A DNA stretch of 64,000 nucleotides from Actinacidiphila rubida (GTDB lineage: Bacteria > Actinomycetota > Actinomycetes > Streptomycetales > Streptomycetaceae), in the NCBI RefSeq assembly GCF_900110255.1, contig NZ_FODD01000023.1, positions 1 through 64,000 on the forward strand, in the 5' to 3' direction. Both the position numbers and the translations under genes were made by a program. The number at the start of each line of letters is the position of its first letter. The first letter of the stretch is position 1. A model generated the notes under the pieces. It was not told the DNA's origin and searched no databases. It saw nothing but the letters and a program-made list of their open reading frames with translations. Of this stretch, positions 41,626 to 50,582 are shown piece after piece.

Positions 41626-43014
41626 TCAGGACGCGGAGCACACCGGCAGGCCGAGATCCTGGCTCGTGCCGGACAGCGTCATGCCGAAGGTGGTCGAACC
41701 GCCCGCCGGGACGGTGCCGTTGTAGGCGGCGTTGCGCACGGTGGCCGGCGGGGCCGACGAGTCGACAGCCGCGTTCCAGACGGTCGCGATCGCCGTTCCG
41801 GACGGGAGCGCGAGGCGTACCGCCCACGAACCGACCGGCTTCGTCCCGGAGTTGAGCACGGTGACGTCCGCCTGGTACCCGCCGGGCCAGGAGTTGGAGA
41901 CGTGCACGGTGGCCGTGCAGCCGCCCGTGCCGGGCGGGGTCGTCGGCGGCGTGGTCGGTGGGGTGGTCGGGGGCGTCGTGGGCGGCGTGGTCGGGGGTGT
42001 GTCGCCGCCCTGTGTGGTGTACGTGACGGCGGTGTAGGCGGGCCCGCAACTGCCGGAGCACGAGGCGGGCAGCGAGAAGTCGTACTCGCGGCCGCCGAAC
42101 AGGTAGGCGTCCGAGGCGTCCTTGACGCGGACGGCGAAGTCGGTGCCACCGGAGGAGGTGGGCGCCAGCACGAAAGCCTGGCCCATGTCGCCGTCCATCT
42201 GGGCGTCGTGCCAAACGCCGTCGGCCAGGTACTGCACGCCGTGCACCCCGTTGGGCAGGTGGGACACGGAGACGGCGGGCCACCAGCGCTGGGCGCCCTG
42301 CAGGAACCCGATCCTGATGTCGCCGGTGTAGCCGGGAGCGGGCACGTAACTCCAGGACACATGGCGGTTGTTCCAGTGGTCGGGCAGGCCCGTGACGGGA
42401 ACGCCGTCCTGGGTGAAGCGGTTGAGGGACGCGGTGGCGAGGTCCAGGTGGTTCGGGTCGTCGCGGCACCAGGCGTTGGCGTCAGCACAGCTGTCCGCGA
42501 CGAGCATGGTCAGCGTGGCGCCGTCGTAGGAGTCCGCCGTCCACACGCCGTTGCGGCAGAACGGCTGCCCGGGGGCGCCGTCATTGGTGCCGGTGCAGTA
42601 GTCGCCGATGGTGACCCGCACCCATCGGCCGCAGTTGTGCCCGTTGTCCCAGGCGCCGATCCGCGATGCCTGGTCGGGCGGCACCGGGCGCGGGTACGTC
42701 GCGTAGTCGCCCGGGGTGTCGAAGACGTTGAGGGCCACGAAGTCCTGGGTCTCCAGCTCGGACTGCGGCATGCCGCAGCCGCCGTAGGGCTGGCCGAGGC
42801 CGTCGAAGTGGGTCGCGTTGCCGGTGACGTCGGCGGCAGCCGCGGCCGACTGGCCCCGGGCGGACGCGCGTCCGCCGCCCGGGGTCGCGGCGGGAGCGGG
42901 AACCATGGTCAGGGCGCACACCAGCGCGGCGCCGAGGAGCGCGGCGAGGACGGCGGGCAGCGGTCGGGAGGCGCGGCGCGGGGGGCGCGGCGGATGGTGC
43001 TCGGTCGGGCTCAT
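41626..43014 (-). CDS. secreted expansin-like protein with CBM2
   Basis: 462 residues. Signal peptide about 1-43. A double-psi beta-barrel domain of expansin/GH45 type (about 60-200: NATHFDG, GGCGMPQSE, DYCTGTNDG, VADSCADANAWC.DDPNHLDLAT) with several Cys, a second beta domain (about 205-335: HVSWSYVPAPGYTGDIRIGF, GGREYDFSLPASC), a run of TTPP repeats (about 350-372), then a family-2 cellulose-binding module (about 375-462). Expansins loosen cellulose without hydrolysis. ATG at 43014 is chosen because the CebR box lies 66 bases upstream and the signal sequence begins there. Confidence 0.85.
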   Translation of the reverse strand: MSPTEHHPPRPPRRASRPLPAVLAALLGAALVCALTMVPAPAATPGGGRASARGQSAAAAADVTGNATHFDGLGQPYGGCGMPQSELETQDFVALNVFDTPGDYATYPRPVPPDQASRIGAWDNGHNCGRWVRVTIGDYCTGTNDGAPGQPFCRNGVWTADSYDGATLTMLVADSCADANAWCRDDPNHLDLATASLNRFTQDGVPVTGLPDHWNNRHVSWSYVPAPGYTGDIRIGFLQGAQRWWPAVSVSHLPNGVHGVQYLADGVWHDAQMDGDMGQAFVLAPTSSGGTDFAVRVKDASDAYLFGGREYDFSLPASCSGSCGPAYTAVTYTTQGGDTPPTTPPTTPPTTPPTTPPTTPPGTGGCTATVHVSNSWPGGYQADVTVLNSGTKPVGSWAVRLALPSGTAIATVWNAAVDSSAPPATVRNAAYNGTVPAGGSTTFGMTLSGTSQDLGLPVCSAS

Positions 43015-43079
43015 GGGGGTCTCCGGAGTGTGGGGGGACGGAGTCCGTGCGGGGGTGCGCGACGGGGACGCACCGAGAA

Positions 43080-43093
43080 TGGGAGCGCTCCCA
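43080..43093. promoter_or_regulatory. CebR box, expansin-like gene
   Basis: TGGGAGCGCTCCCA, identical to the box before the Cip1-like gene. Confidence 0.9.
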
Positions 43094-43264
43094 TAGTGCG
43101 GGCGGCGGCTGGTGCTGTCCAGCGTCCGGCCGTCACCGGGACCGGGCGTGCCGCCCCGGGCGGTGATCGGCGCGGTCGTAGGCTGGCGGCAAGGCTCCAC
43201 TCGGCGGCGTGGCCGTCCGGCCAGGACCGCCGAGCCCGACGACGAGGACGTGAGGGTCAACTCC

Positions 43265-44095
43265 ATGCCCGTGGTTCCGGTCCACTCGCTCAACGACGGC
43301 ACCTCGCTGCCCGGCCTCGGCCTCGGCACCTATCCGGTGTCCGACGCGGAGGCCGAGCGCGCGGTCGCCGAGGCCGTCGGCGCCGGGTACCGGCTGGTGG
43401 ACACGGCGGTGAACTACCGCAACGAGACCGGCACGGGCCGCGGTGTCGCGCACAGCGGGGTCGGCCGCGAGGAGGTCGTGGTCACCACCAAGCTGCCCGG
43501 CCGCGACCACGGCTACGAGGAGACGCTGGCCTCGTTCGAGCAGTCGCGCAAGCGCCTCGGCCTGGACTACGTCGACCTGTACCTGATCCACTGGCCGCTG
43601 CCCCGCCTCGACCGCTACGCCGACTCCTGGCGGGCGATGGTCAAACTGCGCGAGGAGGGCCTGGTCCGCTCGATCGGGGTCTCCAACTTCACGGCGGAGC
43701 ACGTCGACCGGCTGGAGCGGGAGACCGGCGTGCTGCCGTCGGTGAACCAGATCGAGATGCATCCGCTGTTCCCGCAGGAGGAGTTGCGGGAGCAGATGGC
43801 CGCCAGGGGCGTGGTGGTGGAGAGCTGGAGCCCGCTGGGCCGGGGCGGCGACCTGCTCGGCGCACCGGCGGTCACCGCGGCAGCGGCGGCCCATGGTCGC
43901 ACCCCGGGTCAGGTGGTGCTCCGCTGGCACACCCAACTGGGTGTGGTGCCGATCCCCAAGTCCGGTGACCCGGCGCGGCAGCGGGAGAACCTCGACGTCT
44001 TCGGCTTCACGCTCGACGCCGAGGAGTTGACCGCGATCTCCGCGCCTCCGCACCGGCGGCTGGGCGGGAATCCCCGCCACCACGAGGAGTTCTGA
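43265..44095 (+). CDS. aldo/keto reductase (2,5-diketogluconate reductase-like)
   Basis: 276 residues. AKR5-type barrel with LVDTAVNYRNE (Asp, Tyr), TTKLPG (Lys), LIHWPLP (His) and the cofactor signature IPKSGDPARQREN. Start at ATG 43265 gives the conserved VHSLNDGTSLPGLGLGTY N-terminus. Reduces sugar-derived or aliphatic ketones and aldehydes with NADPH. Downstream of the cellulose region but without a CebR box. Confidence 0.9.
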   Translation: MPVVPVHSLNDGTSLPGLGLGTYPVSDAEAERAVAEAVGAGYRLVDTAVNYRNETGTGRGVAHSGVGREEVVVTTKLPGRDHGYEETLASFEQSRKRLGLDYVDLYLIHWPLPRLDRYADSWRAMVKLREEGLVRSIGVSNFTAEHVDRLERETGVLPSVNQIEMHPLFPQEELREQMAARGVVVESWSPLGRGGDLLGAPAVTAAAAAHGRTPGQVVLRWHTQLGVVPIPKSGDPARQRENLDVFGFTLDAEELTAISAPPHRRLGGNPRHHEEF

Positions 44096-44174
44096 GCCAC
44101 CTATGCTGCCCAGGTAACCATCCGAGGGGTTGTCGAGGGGCCCGGGAAGCCCGGGCGAAGGGACAGGGGTCGCC

Positions 44175-45119
44175 ATGCGGATCGCGGTCGTCGGAGCGGG
44201 TGGCGTCGGCGGGTACTTCGGAGCGCGGCTGGCAGCCGGAGGGGACGAGGTCACCTTCGTCGCCCGCGGCGCCCACCTGGAGGCGATCCGGGCCGGCGGG
44301 CTGACCGTGCGCAGCCCGCTGGGCGACCTGCGGGTGGCGCCCGACGCCGTGGTGCCCACGATCGCGGACGTCGAGGCGGCCGACGTGGTGCTGGTCGCGG
44401 TCAAGCTGTGGGACACCGAGGACGTGGCCCGGCAGTTGCGGCCGCTGGCCGAGGGCGGCGCTGCGGTGGTCTCGCTGCAGAACGGGGTGCGCAAGGACGA
44501 CGTGCTGCGGGCCCATCTGCCGGAGTCGTCGGTGATGGGCGGCGTCTGCTACATCTCGGCCTTCATCGAGGAGCCGGGCGTCGTCCGCCACAACGGGTCC
44601 CTGCAGAAGCTGGTGTTCGGCGAGTTCGGGGCGCGCGCCGCCGAACCGTCGCTGCGCGCAGGCGCGTTGCTCGACCGGTGCGCCGCGGCGGGCGTCGAGG
44701 CCGAGGTGAGCGCGGACGTCGAGCGGGTGATCTGGGAGAAGTTCGTGTTCCTGGTGGGCCTGTCCGCCGCGACGTCCGCGGTGCGTCAGCCCATCGGGGT
44801 GGTGCGGGGCACGCCCGGCTCGCGTGCGCTGCTGCTCGACGTGATGCGGGAGGCGGCCGCGGTCGGCCGGGCCAGGGGCGTGGACCTGGACCCGGGACTC
44901 GCGGACGAGCGGCTGGCGTTCTGCGACACCCTGCCGGCGGGCATGGCGGCCTCGATGTTCACCGACCTCAGGCGCGGCAACCGCCTCGAACTGCCGTGGC
45001 TCAGCGGCGCGGTGGCCGAGCTCGGCGGCGAGCTGGGCGTGCCGGTGCCGCGCAACCAGGCGGTCGCCGACATCCTCTCCCCGTACGTCATGGGCACCCC
45101 GGCCGGCATCGATGCCTAA
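44175..45119 (+). CDS. ketopantoate reductase family protein
   Basis: 314 residues. Rossmann GAGGVGGYFGARLA at the N-terminus, VKLWDTED, LQNGV, catalytic-Lys-region WEKFVFLVG and C-terminal NRLELPWLSGAV block of the ApbA/PanE family. It would reduce 2-dehydropantoate to pantoate with NADPH for coenzyme A, but many paralogues act on other keto acids, and no other pan gene is near. TATGCT at 44108-44113 may be its -10. Confidence 0.85.
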   Translation: MRIAVVGAGGVGGYFGARLAAGGDEVTFVARGAHLEAIRAGGLTVRSPLGDLRVAPDAVVPTIADVEAADVVLVAVKLWDTEDVARQLRPLAEGGAAVVSLQNGVRKDDVLRAHLPESSVMGGVCYISAFIEEPGVVRHNGSLQKLVFGEFGARAAEPSLRAGALLDRCAAAGVEAEVSADVERVIWEKFVFLVGLSAATSAVRQPIGVVRGTPGSRALLLDVMREAAAVGRARGVDLDPGLADERLAFCDTLPAGMAASMFTDLRRGNRLELPWLSGAVAELGGELGVPVPRNQAVADILSPYVMGTPAGIDA

Positions 45120-45146
45120 CCGTCCCAGCGGTTATCGCGGTCACGG

Positions 45147-45851
45147 GTGCGGGAGATGACACCGGCGGAGTCCGCGGTGCCGGCGCCCCGCACGGCCGAC
45201 GGCGGGTCGCGCCCGGAGGGCACCTCCGGCGGCGCTCCCGAGCGCATCACGGACAGCGCCCCGCGCCCGGCGCCCCGTGTCACCGACCGGGTGCGCGACC
45301 TGCGCTTCGACGGCGGCAGCCCGGCCCTCGACCTCGTCGCCACCCTCGGCAGGCGCCACGGGTCCCCGGTCGAGCGCCTGGACGGCCCCGACCGGCTGCG
45401 GGCGTGGTGCCACGGCGTCTCGCTGCGGCTGGCGCCCGAGGAGGCCACCGAGGTCCTCCTCGGTGAGCTGCGGCTGCTGCGCGCGGCACTGTACGACGTC
45501 GCCCGCACGGACCTGCACGGCACTCCCCCCGCGCTGCCGTCGGTCGCGCTCGTCAACGAGTGCGCGCACCGGGAGCCGCCGGCGCCGCGCCTGGACGCGG
45601 GGCCGGACGGCGTGGTGGTGGAGCGGCCGGAGCTGACCGGGCGGCAGCTGCTGTCGGTGCTGGCCCGCGACCTGATCTCCCTGATGGCCGACCCGGAGCG
45701 CCGCGCGGGGCTGCGCGAGTGCGGGGCGTCCGAGTGCCGCATGCTCTACCTCGACTCGACACCGGGACGGCGGCGCCGCTGGTGCTCCATGCGGCGCTGC
45801 GGCAACAACGCGAAGGCCGCCCGGTACCGCGACCGCGCGGCCGCGGACTGA
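45147..45851 (+). CDS. CGNR zinc-finger / ABATE-domain protein
   Basis: 234 residues from GTG at 45147; ATG at 45156 is an equally possible start. The ABATE-like region (about 50-180: LRFDGGSPALDLVATL, LLRAALYDVA) precedes the C-terminal treble-clef CGNR zinc finger: CGASECRMLYLDSTPGRRRRW then CSMRRCGNNAKAARYRDR, with four Cys. The family is thought to include stress-linked transcription regulators. The N-terminal 45 residues are Pro/Ala/Gly-rich and probably disordered. Confidence 0.85.
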   Translation: MREMTPAESAVPAPRTADGGSRPEGTSGGAPERITDSAPRPAPRVTDRVRDLRFDGGSPALDLVATLGRRHGSPVERLDGPDRLRAWCHGVSLRLAPEEATEVLLGELRLLRAALYDVARTDLHGTPPALPSVALVNECAHREPPAPRLDAGPDGVVVERPELTGRQLLSVLARDLISLMADPERRAGLRECGASECRMLYLDSTPGRRRRWCSMRRCGNNAKAARYRDRAAAD

Positions 45852-46005
45852 CCGCTCGCCGTCCGGCGCGCGGCGCGGCGCGCGGGCGGCCCGGCGAAGC
45901 CACCTGCGGGCCGGGGACGGCGAGGCCGGGAAACCCGGTGGCCGGAGCGCCGGCCGGAGCCCGAGACTGGGGGGTCGCCCGCCGCCTGCCCCGAAGGGAC
46001 CCGCC

Positions 46006-47223
46006 ATGCAGATCCGCGCCACGCGCGAGGCCGACCGCGAACGTTACGTCACCACGGTGCTCGCCGCGTTCGGCAATACCGCCGAGACCCCCGCGGAGGG
46101 CGAGGGGGCCTGGTGGTCGGGCTTCGAGATGGACCGCGGCCTGGTGGCGGAGGGCGACGACGGCCGGATCGTGGCGACGGCCGGCGCGTACACCTTCGAA
46201 CTCACCATGCCCGGCGGCGCCCTGGTGCCGGTCGCCGGAGTCACGGCGGTCGGCGTACTGCCCTCGCACCGGCGACGCGGCCTCCTCACAGCCCTGATGC
46301 ACCGGCAGCTGGACGACGTCGTGGCCCGCGGCGAGTGCATGGCCGTACTGCTGTCGTCGGAGTCGGTGATCTACCGGCGGTTCGGCTACGGCCCCGCGAC
46401 GTTCGCCCAGCGGCTGACGCTGCCGCGGCACCGCGCCCGGCTGTCCGGTCCCGCGCCCACCGGGTCGGTCAGCGTGCTGCAGCGTGCGGAGTGCGGCGAC
46501 GAGCTCGCGTCCGTCTACGACGCCTACCGGCGTACCCAGCCCGGCGCGCTGTCCCGCCCCGCCGGGTCCTGGCGAACCGGTGCGGGCCAGCCGCCGGTGG
46601 CACTCACCAAGCGCCTCATCGCCCTCCACCACGACGAGGAGGGCGTCGCCGACGGGTACGCGAGCTACGTGGTCGGCGCCGTCGACCCGGTGACGGGCGG
46701 CCGGACGCTGTCCGTCGACGAGTTGGTCGCCGCGAACCGCGACGCCTACGTGGCGCTGTTCCACTTCCTCACCGGCCACGACCTGGTGAGCGAGGTCGCC
46801 CTCAAGTCCCTGCCGCGGCAGAGCTGGCTGCGCTGGCTGCTGGAGGACCACCGGGCGGCGGCGCTGACCCGGGACACCGACTGGCTGTGGGTGCGGGTCC
46901 TGGACGTGCCCCGCGCCCTCGCCTCCCGTACGTATCCCGTGGACGGCCGGCTCGTCCTGGAGGTCGCGGACACCGTCCGCACCGAGGTCGCCGGGCGCTA
47001 CGCGCTGACCGTCGAAGGCGGCACGGCGGTGTGCGAGCGCACCGGCGACGAGCCGGACCTCCGCATGGACGTCAGTGACCTGGGCTCGGTCCTGCTCGGC
47101 GGCACGCCGCCCTCGACGCTCGCCGAGGCCGGACGCGTCGGCGCCCGCGACCCGCGTGCCCTGGCCCTCGCGGACGCGGTGTTCCGCAGCGAGCGGACCC
47201 CGCACACCGTCCACTGGTTCTGA
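46006..47223 (+). CDS. GNAT N-acetyltransferase, Eis family
   Basis: 405 residues. N-terminal GNAT domain with acetyl-CoA loop (VGVLPSHRRRGLLTALM, R-R-x-G-L), central second GNAT-like fold, and a C-terminal sterol-carrier-like domain ending TPHTVHWF, whose terminal carboxylate serves as base in Eis enzymes. Tyr in SESVIYRRFGYG is the conserved active-site Tyr. Such proteins acetylate aminoglycosides or lysines; no resistance role is implied by context. Confidence 0.88.
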   Translation: MQIRATREADRERYVTTVLAAFGNTAETPAEGEGAWWSGFEMDRGLVAEGDDGRIVATAGAYTFELTMPGGALVPVAGVTAVGVLPSHRRRGLLTALMHRQLDDVVARGECMAVLLSSESVIYRRFGYGPATFAQRLTLPRHRARLSGPAPTGSVSVLQRAECGDELASVYDAYRRTQPGALSRPAGSWRTGAGQPPVALTKRLIALHHDEEGVADGYASYVVGAVDPVTGGRTLSVDELVAANRDAYVALFHFLTGHDLVSEVALKSLPRQSWLRWLLEDHRAAALTRDTDWLWVRVLDVPRALASRTYPVDGRLVLEVADTVRTEVAGRYALTVEGGTAVCERTGDEPDLRMDVSDLGSVLLGGTPPSTLAEAGRVGARDPRALALADAVFRSERTPHTVHWF

Positions 47224-47555
47224 CCCGCGGGAGGTCCGGAGGTCCGGGTCGCACCGCGTGCGGGCCGCGGGTCCGCACGCGGCGGCACCCTTCGGGGACG
47301 TCGCACTCCTGGGGACCCCGCCCTCGGGGAACCTCCGACTTTGACCGTATCCCCCGTGCGCCTTTCGGACACCGTGGCGCACTATTTGACGAACCGGCAC
47401 TCCGGGGCGGGGCAACTCCACCTCGGGAGCGCGTTCGAGTCCGGCAGGAGGCAATTCTCGTGCTGTCGGCTTATTGACGCGCGGGCGGCCGTGCCGATTG
47501 ACTCGCCGTCACTTGGGCCGTGGTGTTGCGGCCCTGTCCCGGGAGGCAGCGTTCG
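47224..47555. other. intergenic region before orphan sugar-binding protein
   Basis: 332 bases. Contains three TTGAC elements (near 47341, 47397 and 47498) that could serve as -35 boxes; none has a convincing TANNNT partner. No terminator with a long stem and no gene seen. Confidence 0.4.
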
Positions 47556-48641
47556 ATGACCGCGTTGAGGCGTCGTGTGATCGTGGGGACGGCCGTGGTG
47601 TCGATGGCACTGGCACTGGCCGCGTGCGGCAAGGCCGGCGACAAGAAGTCCGATTCCGCGGGCTCCGGAAAGGCGATCGGCATCCTGCTGCCGGACACGG
47701 TCACCGCCCGGTACGAGCGGTTCGACCGACCGCTCATGGAAGCCAAGATCAAGGAGCTGTGCGCGGACTGCACGGTGACCTACGCCAACGCCACCGGTGA
47801 CGCGTCCAAGCAGGCACAGCAGGTGAACAGCATGATCACCAGGGGTGTCAAGGTGCTCATCCTGGACGCGCAGGACTCGGTCGGCGTCAAGTCCTCGGTA
47901 CAGGCCGCGGTCGACAAGGGCATCAAGGTGGTGGCCTACGACCGGCTCGCGCAGGGCCCGGTGTCGGCGTACGTGTCGTACGACAACGAGAAGGTCGGTG
48001 AGCTGCAGGGCCAGGCGCTGCTGGACGCGCTCGGGGCCAAGGCCACTCCGCAGTCCAAGATCGTGATGATCAACGGCGACGACGCCGACCCGAACGCCGC
48101 GCAGTTCAAGGCCGGTGCCCACAAGGTCCTCGACGGCAAGGTCGACATCGCCTACGAGCAGAGCGGCCAGTGGAAGGACACCGTCGCCAACCAGAAGGTG
48201 ACCGCGGCGATCACCTCCATCGGCGCGAAGAACATCGTCGGCGTGTACTCCGCCAACGACACGATGGCCGGCGGCATCGCCACCGCCCTCAAGGGCGCCG
48301 GGCTGCACGTGCCGCTCACCGGGCAGGACGCCGACCTCGCCGCCATCGAGCGCATCCTGGCCGGCAGCCAGTCCGCCACCGTCTACAAGGCGTACAAGCC
48401 GGAGGCGGACGCCACCGCCGAGATCGCCGTGGACCTGCTGCAGGGCAAGGCCGTCACGTCCGTGGCCGACACGACCGCGACCAGCGGATCGGGGCAGAAC
48501 GTGCCGGCCAAGCTGCTCACCGCGGTCTCGGTGACGACGGCCAACATCAAGGACACCGTGGTCAAGGACGGGATGTACACCATCGCGCAGATCTGCACCG
48601 CGGAGTTCGCCCAGGCGTGCAAGGCCAACGGTCTGCAGTAG
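47556..48641 (+). CDS. sugar ABC substrate-binding lipoprotein (XylF/RbsB-like), orphan
   Basis: 361 residues. Signal with lipobox LAAC|G. Type-I periplasmic-binding fold (Peripla_BP_4): IGILLPDTVTARYERFDRP, NATGDASKQAQQVNSMITRGVKVLILD, YDRLAQGPVSAYVSYDN, NGDDADPNA, VYSANDTMAGGIATAL, GQDADLAAIERIL, all close to xylose-binding XylF. It should bind a monosaccharide outside the membrane. No ATPase or permease is adjacent: a strong terminator follows and transhydrogenase genes come next. Either its transporter is elsewhere or it serves as a sensor. RBS GGGAGG before ATG. Confidence 0.9.
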   Translation: MTALRRRVIVGTAVVSMALALAACGKAGDKKSDSAGSGKAIGILLPDTVTARYERFDRPLMEAKIKELCADCTVTYANATGDASKQAQQVNSMITRGVKVLILDAQDSVGVKSSVQAAVDKGIKVVAYDRLAQGPVSAYVSYDNEKVGELQGQALLDALGAKATPQSKIVMINGDDADPNAAQFKAGAHKVLDGKVDIAYEQSGQWKDTVANQKVTAAITSIGAKNIVGVYSANDTMAGGIATALKGAGLHVPLTGQDADLAAIERILAGSQSATVYKAYKPEADATAEIAVDLLQGKAVTSVADTTATSGSGQNVPAKLLTAVSVTTANIKDTVVKDGMYTIAQICTAEFAQACKANGLQ

Positions 48642-48688
48642 TCCGTTCGGACGCGCCCGACCGAGCGCCGTCCCGCTCGCCGATCCCC

Positions 48689-48723
48689 GGCCCGGGGTCC
48701 GCCACTGCGGCGGACCCCGGGCC
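48689..48723 (+). terminator. terminator after orphan sugar-binding protein
   Basis: GGCCCGGGGTCCGCC and GGCGGACCCCGGGCC, perfect 15-base stem with a five-base loop (ACTGC). Confidence 0.85.
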
Positions 48724-48928
48724 TTCGTGCGGCCTCGACCGGGCGATCATGCGCGGATCAGGGCCTGTCGCACGGGCGCCGGAGCCCCATAGGGTGCGGC
48801 AGACCACATCCGGGGCTGCTTGTGTGGCGCGGGGCGCTCCTCCACATTCTTGGGGGACGGCCCGCAACCCACCGGCCGCCCCGGATCGTTGTCCCTGCCT
48901 GTCGACCACCGATGTCCACCTCCGTTCG

Positions 48929-48977
48929 TGTCAGCCCACGTCACCCCATGTCAGCCCACTTCTGTTCACGTCTGTTC
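48929..48977 (+). repeat. phased direct repeats upstream of pntA
   Basis: TGTCAGCCCAC at 48929-48939 and 48949-48959, exactly 20 bases apart; TCTGTTC at 48961-48967 and 48971-48977, 10 bases apart. All lie on the same helical face, 60-110 bases before the pntA ATG. Confidence 0.6.
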
Positions 48978-49034
48978 GTCCTAACGACCGATGTTCCTGT
49001 TCGTCGTCCCATCACCAGGTGAGAGGGGATCACG

Positions 49035-50573
49035 ATGTCTGAAGCAGCAGCACAGCAGATCGGCGTCGTCGCGGAGTCCGGAACCGGGGAGACCCGCGTG
49101 GCGGCCACGCCGCAGACCGTCAAGCAGCTCCTCGCGCTCGGCTACGAGGTGGTCGTCGAGTCGGGGGCCGGCACGGCCTCCGGTTTCTCCGACGACGCCT
49201 ACGGCGAGGCCGGCGCCCAAGTGGCCGACGCCTGGCAGGCGGACGTCGTCCTGAAGGTCAACGCGCCCTCGCACGAGGAGATCGCGCGGCTGCGCGAGGG
49301 CGCCACCCTGATCGGGCTGATCGGTGCCGGCCAGTCGCCCGAGCTCGTCGAGGAGCTGGCCGCGCGGCCCATCACCGTGCTCGCGATGGACGCGGTGCCG
49401 CGTATCTCGCGGGCCCAGTCGATGGACGTCCTCAGCTCGATGGCCAACATCGCCGGGTACCGGGCGGTCATCGAGGCCGCACACGTCTTCGGGCGCTTCT
49501 TCACCGGCCAGGTGACGGCGGCCGGCAAGGTACCGCCCGCCAAGGTGCTGGTGGCCGGCGCCGGCGTGGCCGGGCTCGCGGCGATCGGCGCGGCCGGCAG
49601 CCTGGGCGCGGTGGTGCGGGCCACCGACCCGCGCCCCGAGGTCGCCGACCAGGTGCGCTCGCTGGGCGGGGAGTTCCTCGCGGTGGAGGTGGCACAGGAG
49701 GAGAGCACCGACGGCTACGCCAAGGCGACGTCGGAGGACTACGACCGGCGGGCCGCGGAGATCTACCACGAGCAGGCCGCCGACGTCGATGTCATCATCA
49801 CCACCGCGCTGATCCCGGGCCGTCCCGCGCCGCGGCTGGTCACGGCCGAGGACGTGGCGGCGATGAAGCCGGGCAGCGTCATCGTCGACATGGCCGCCGC
49901 GCAGGGCGGCAACGTGGCGGGCACGGTCGCCGGCCGCGCGGTGGTCACCGAGAACGGCGTCACCATCATCGGCTACACCGACCTGGCCGGCCGGCTGCCG
50001 GCCCAGGCGTCGCAGCTGTACGGCACCAACCTCGTCAACCTGCTGAAGCTGCTCACACCGGGCAAGGACGGGCAGCTGGTGCTCGACTTCGACGACGTGG
50101 TGCAGCGCTCGGTGACGGTCGTGCGCGACGGCGAGAAGACCTGGCCGCCACCCCCCGTCAAGGTGTCGGCCGCGCCCGCCCCCGCGCTGGCGGCGGCCGC
50201 CGCTCCGGCGCCGGAGAAGAAGGGGCTGACCCCGGCCGCCCGGTTCGGGCTGATCGGTGCCGGCATGGCCGCCCTGTTCCTGCTGATCGCCTTCTCCCCG
50301 GCCCAACTGGTCGGGAACTTCACGGTCTTCGTGCTGGCCGTGGTCATCGGCTACTACGTCATCGGCAAGGTGCACCACGCCCTGCACACGCCGCTGATGT
50401 CGGTGACCAACGCCATCTCGGGCATCGTGATCGTCGGGGCCCTGCTGCAGTTCGGCCACGACCGGGTCGCCGTCTCCGTGCTGGCGTTCGCGGCGATCCT
50501 GCTGACCAGCATCAACATCTTCGGCGGTTTCGCCGTCACCCGCCGCATGCTCAGCATGTTCACGAAGGGCTGA
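49035..50573 (+). CDS. pntA: NAD(P) transhydrogenase subunit alpha
   Basis: 512 residues, full-length alpha: domain I (about 1-380) with the alanine-dehydrogenase/PntA fold, NAD loop GAGVAGLAAIG, RATDPRPEV and the substrate/partner residues in EIYHEQAADVDVIITTALIPG; Ala/Pro linker (about 375-400); four membrane segments (about 405-505). ATG after GAGAGGGG. Together with PntB it moves hydride from NADH to NADP, driven by proton influx, to supply NADPH. Nine bases separate it from pntB. Confidence 0.96.
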   Translation: MSEAAAQQIGVVAESGTGETRVAATPQTVKQLLALGYEVVVESGAGTASGFSDDAYGEAGAQVADAWQADVVLKVNAPSHEEIARLREGATLIGLIGAGQSPELVEELAARPITVLAMDAVPRISRAQSMDVLSSMANIAGYRAVIEAAHVFGRFFTGQVTAAGKVPPAKVLVAGAGVAGLAAIGAAGSLGAVVRATDPRPEVADQVRSLGGEFLAVEVAQEESTDGYAKATSEDYDRRAAEIYHEQAADVDVIITTALIPGRPAPRLVTAEDVAAMKPGSVIVDMAAAQGGNVAGTVAGRAVVTENGVTIIGYTDLAGRLPAQASQLYGTNLVNLLKLLTPGKDGQLVLDFDDVVQRSVTVVRDGEKTWPPPPVKVSAAPAPALAAAAAPAPEKKGLTPAARFGLIGAGMAALFLLIAFSPAQLVGNFTVFVLAVVIGYYVIGKVHHALHTPLMSVTNAISGIVIVGALLQFGHDRVAVSVLAFAAILLTSINIFGGFAVTRRMLSMFTKG

Positions 50574-50582
50574 GGGGAAGCC

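Larger units (their letters stand above)
48642..49034. other. intergenic region before pntA
   Basis: 393 bases. Holds the terminator at 48689-48723 and, closer to pntA, phased direct repeats (TGTCAGCCCAC twice, TCTGTTC twice). The repeats are good candidates for regulator sites. No gene seen. Confidence 0.5.
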
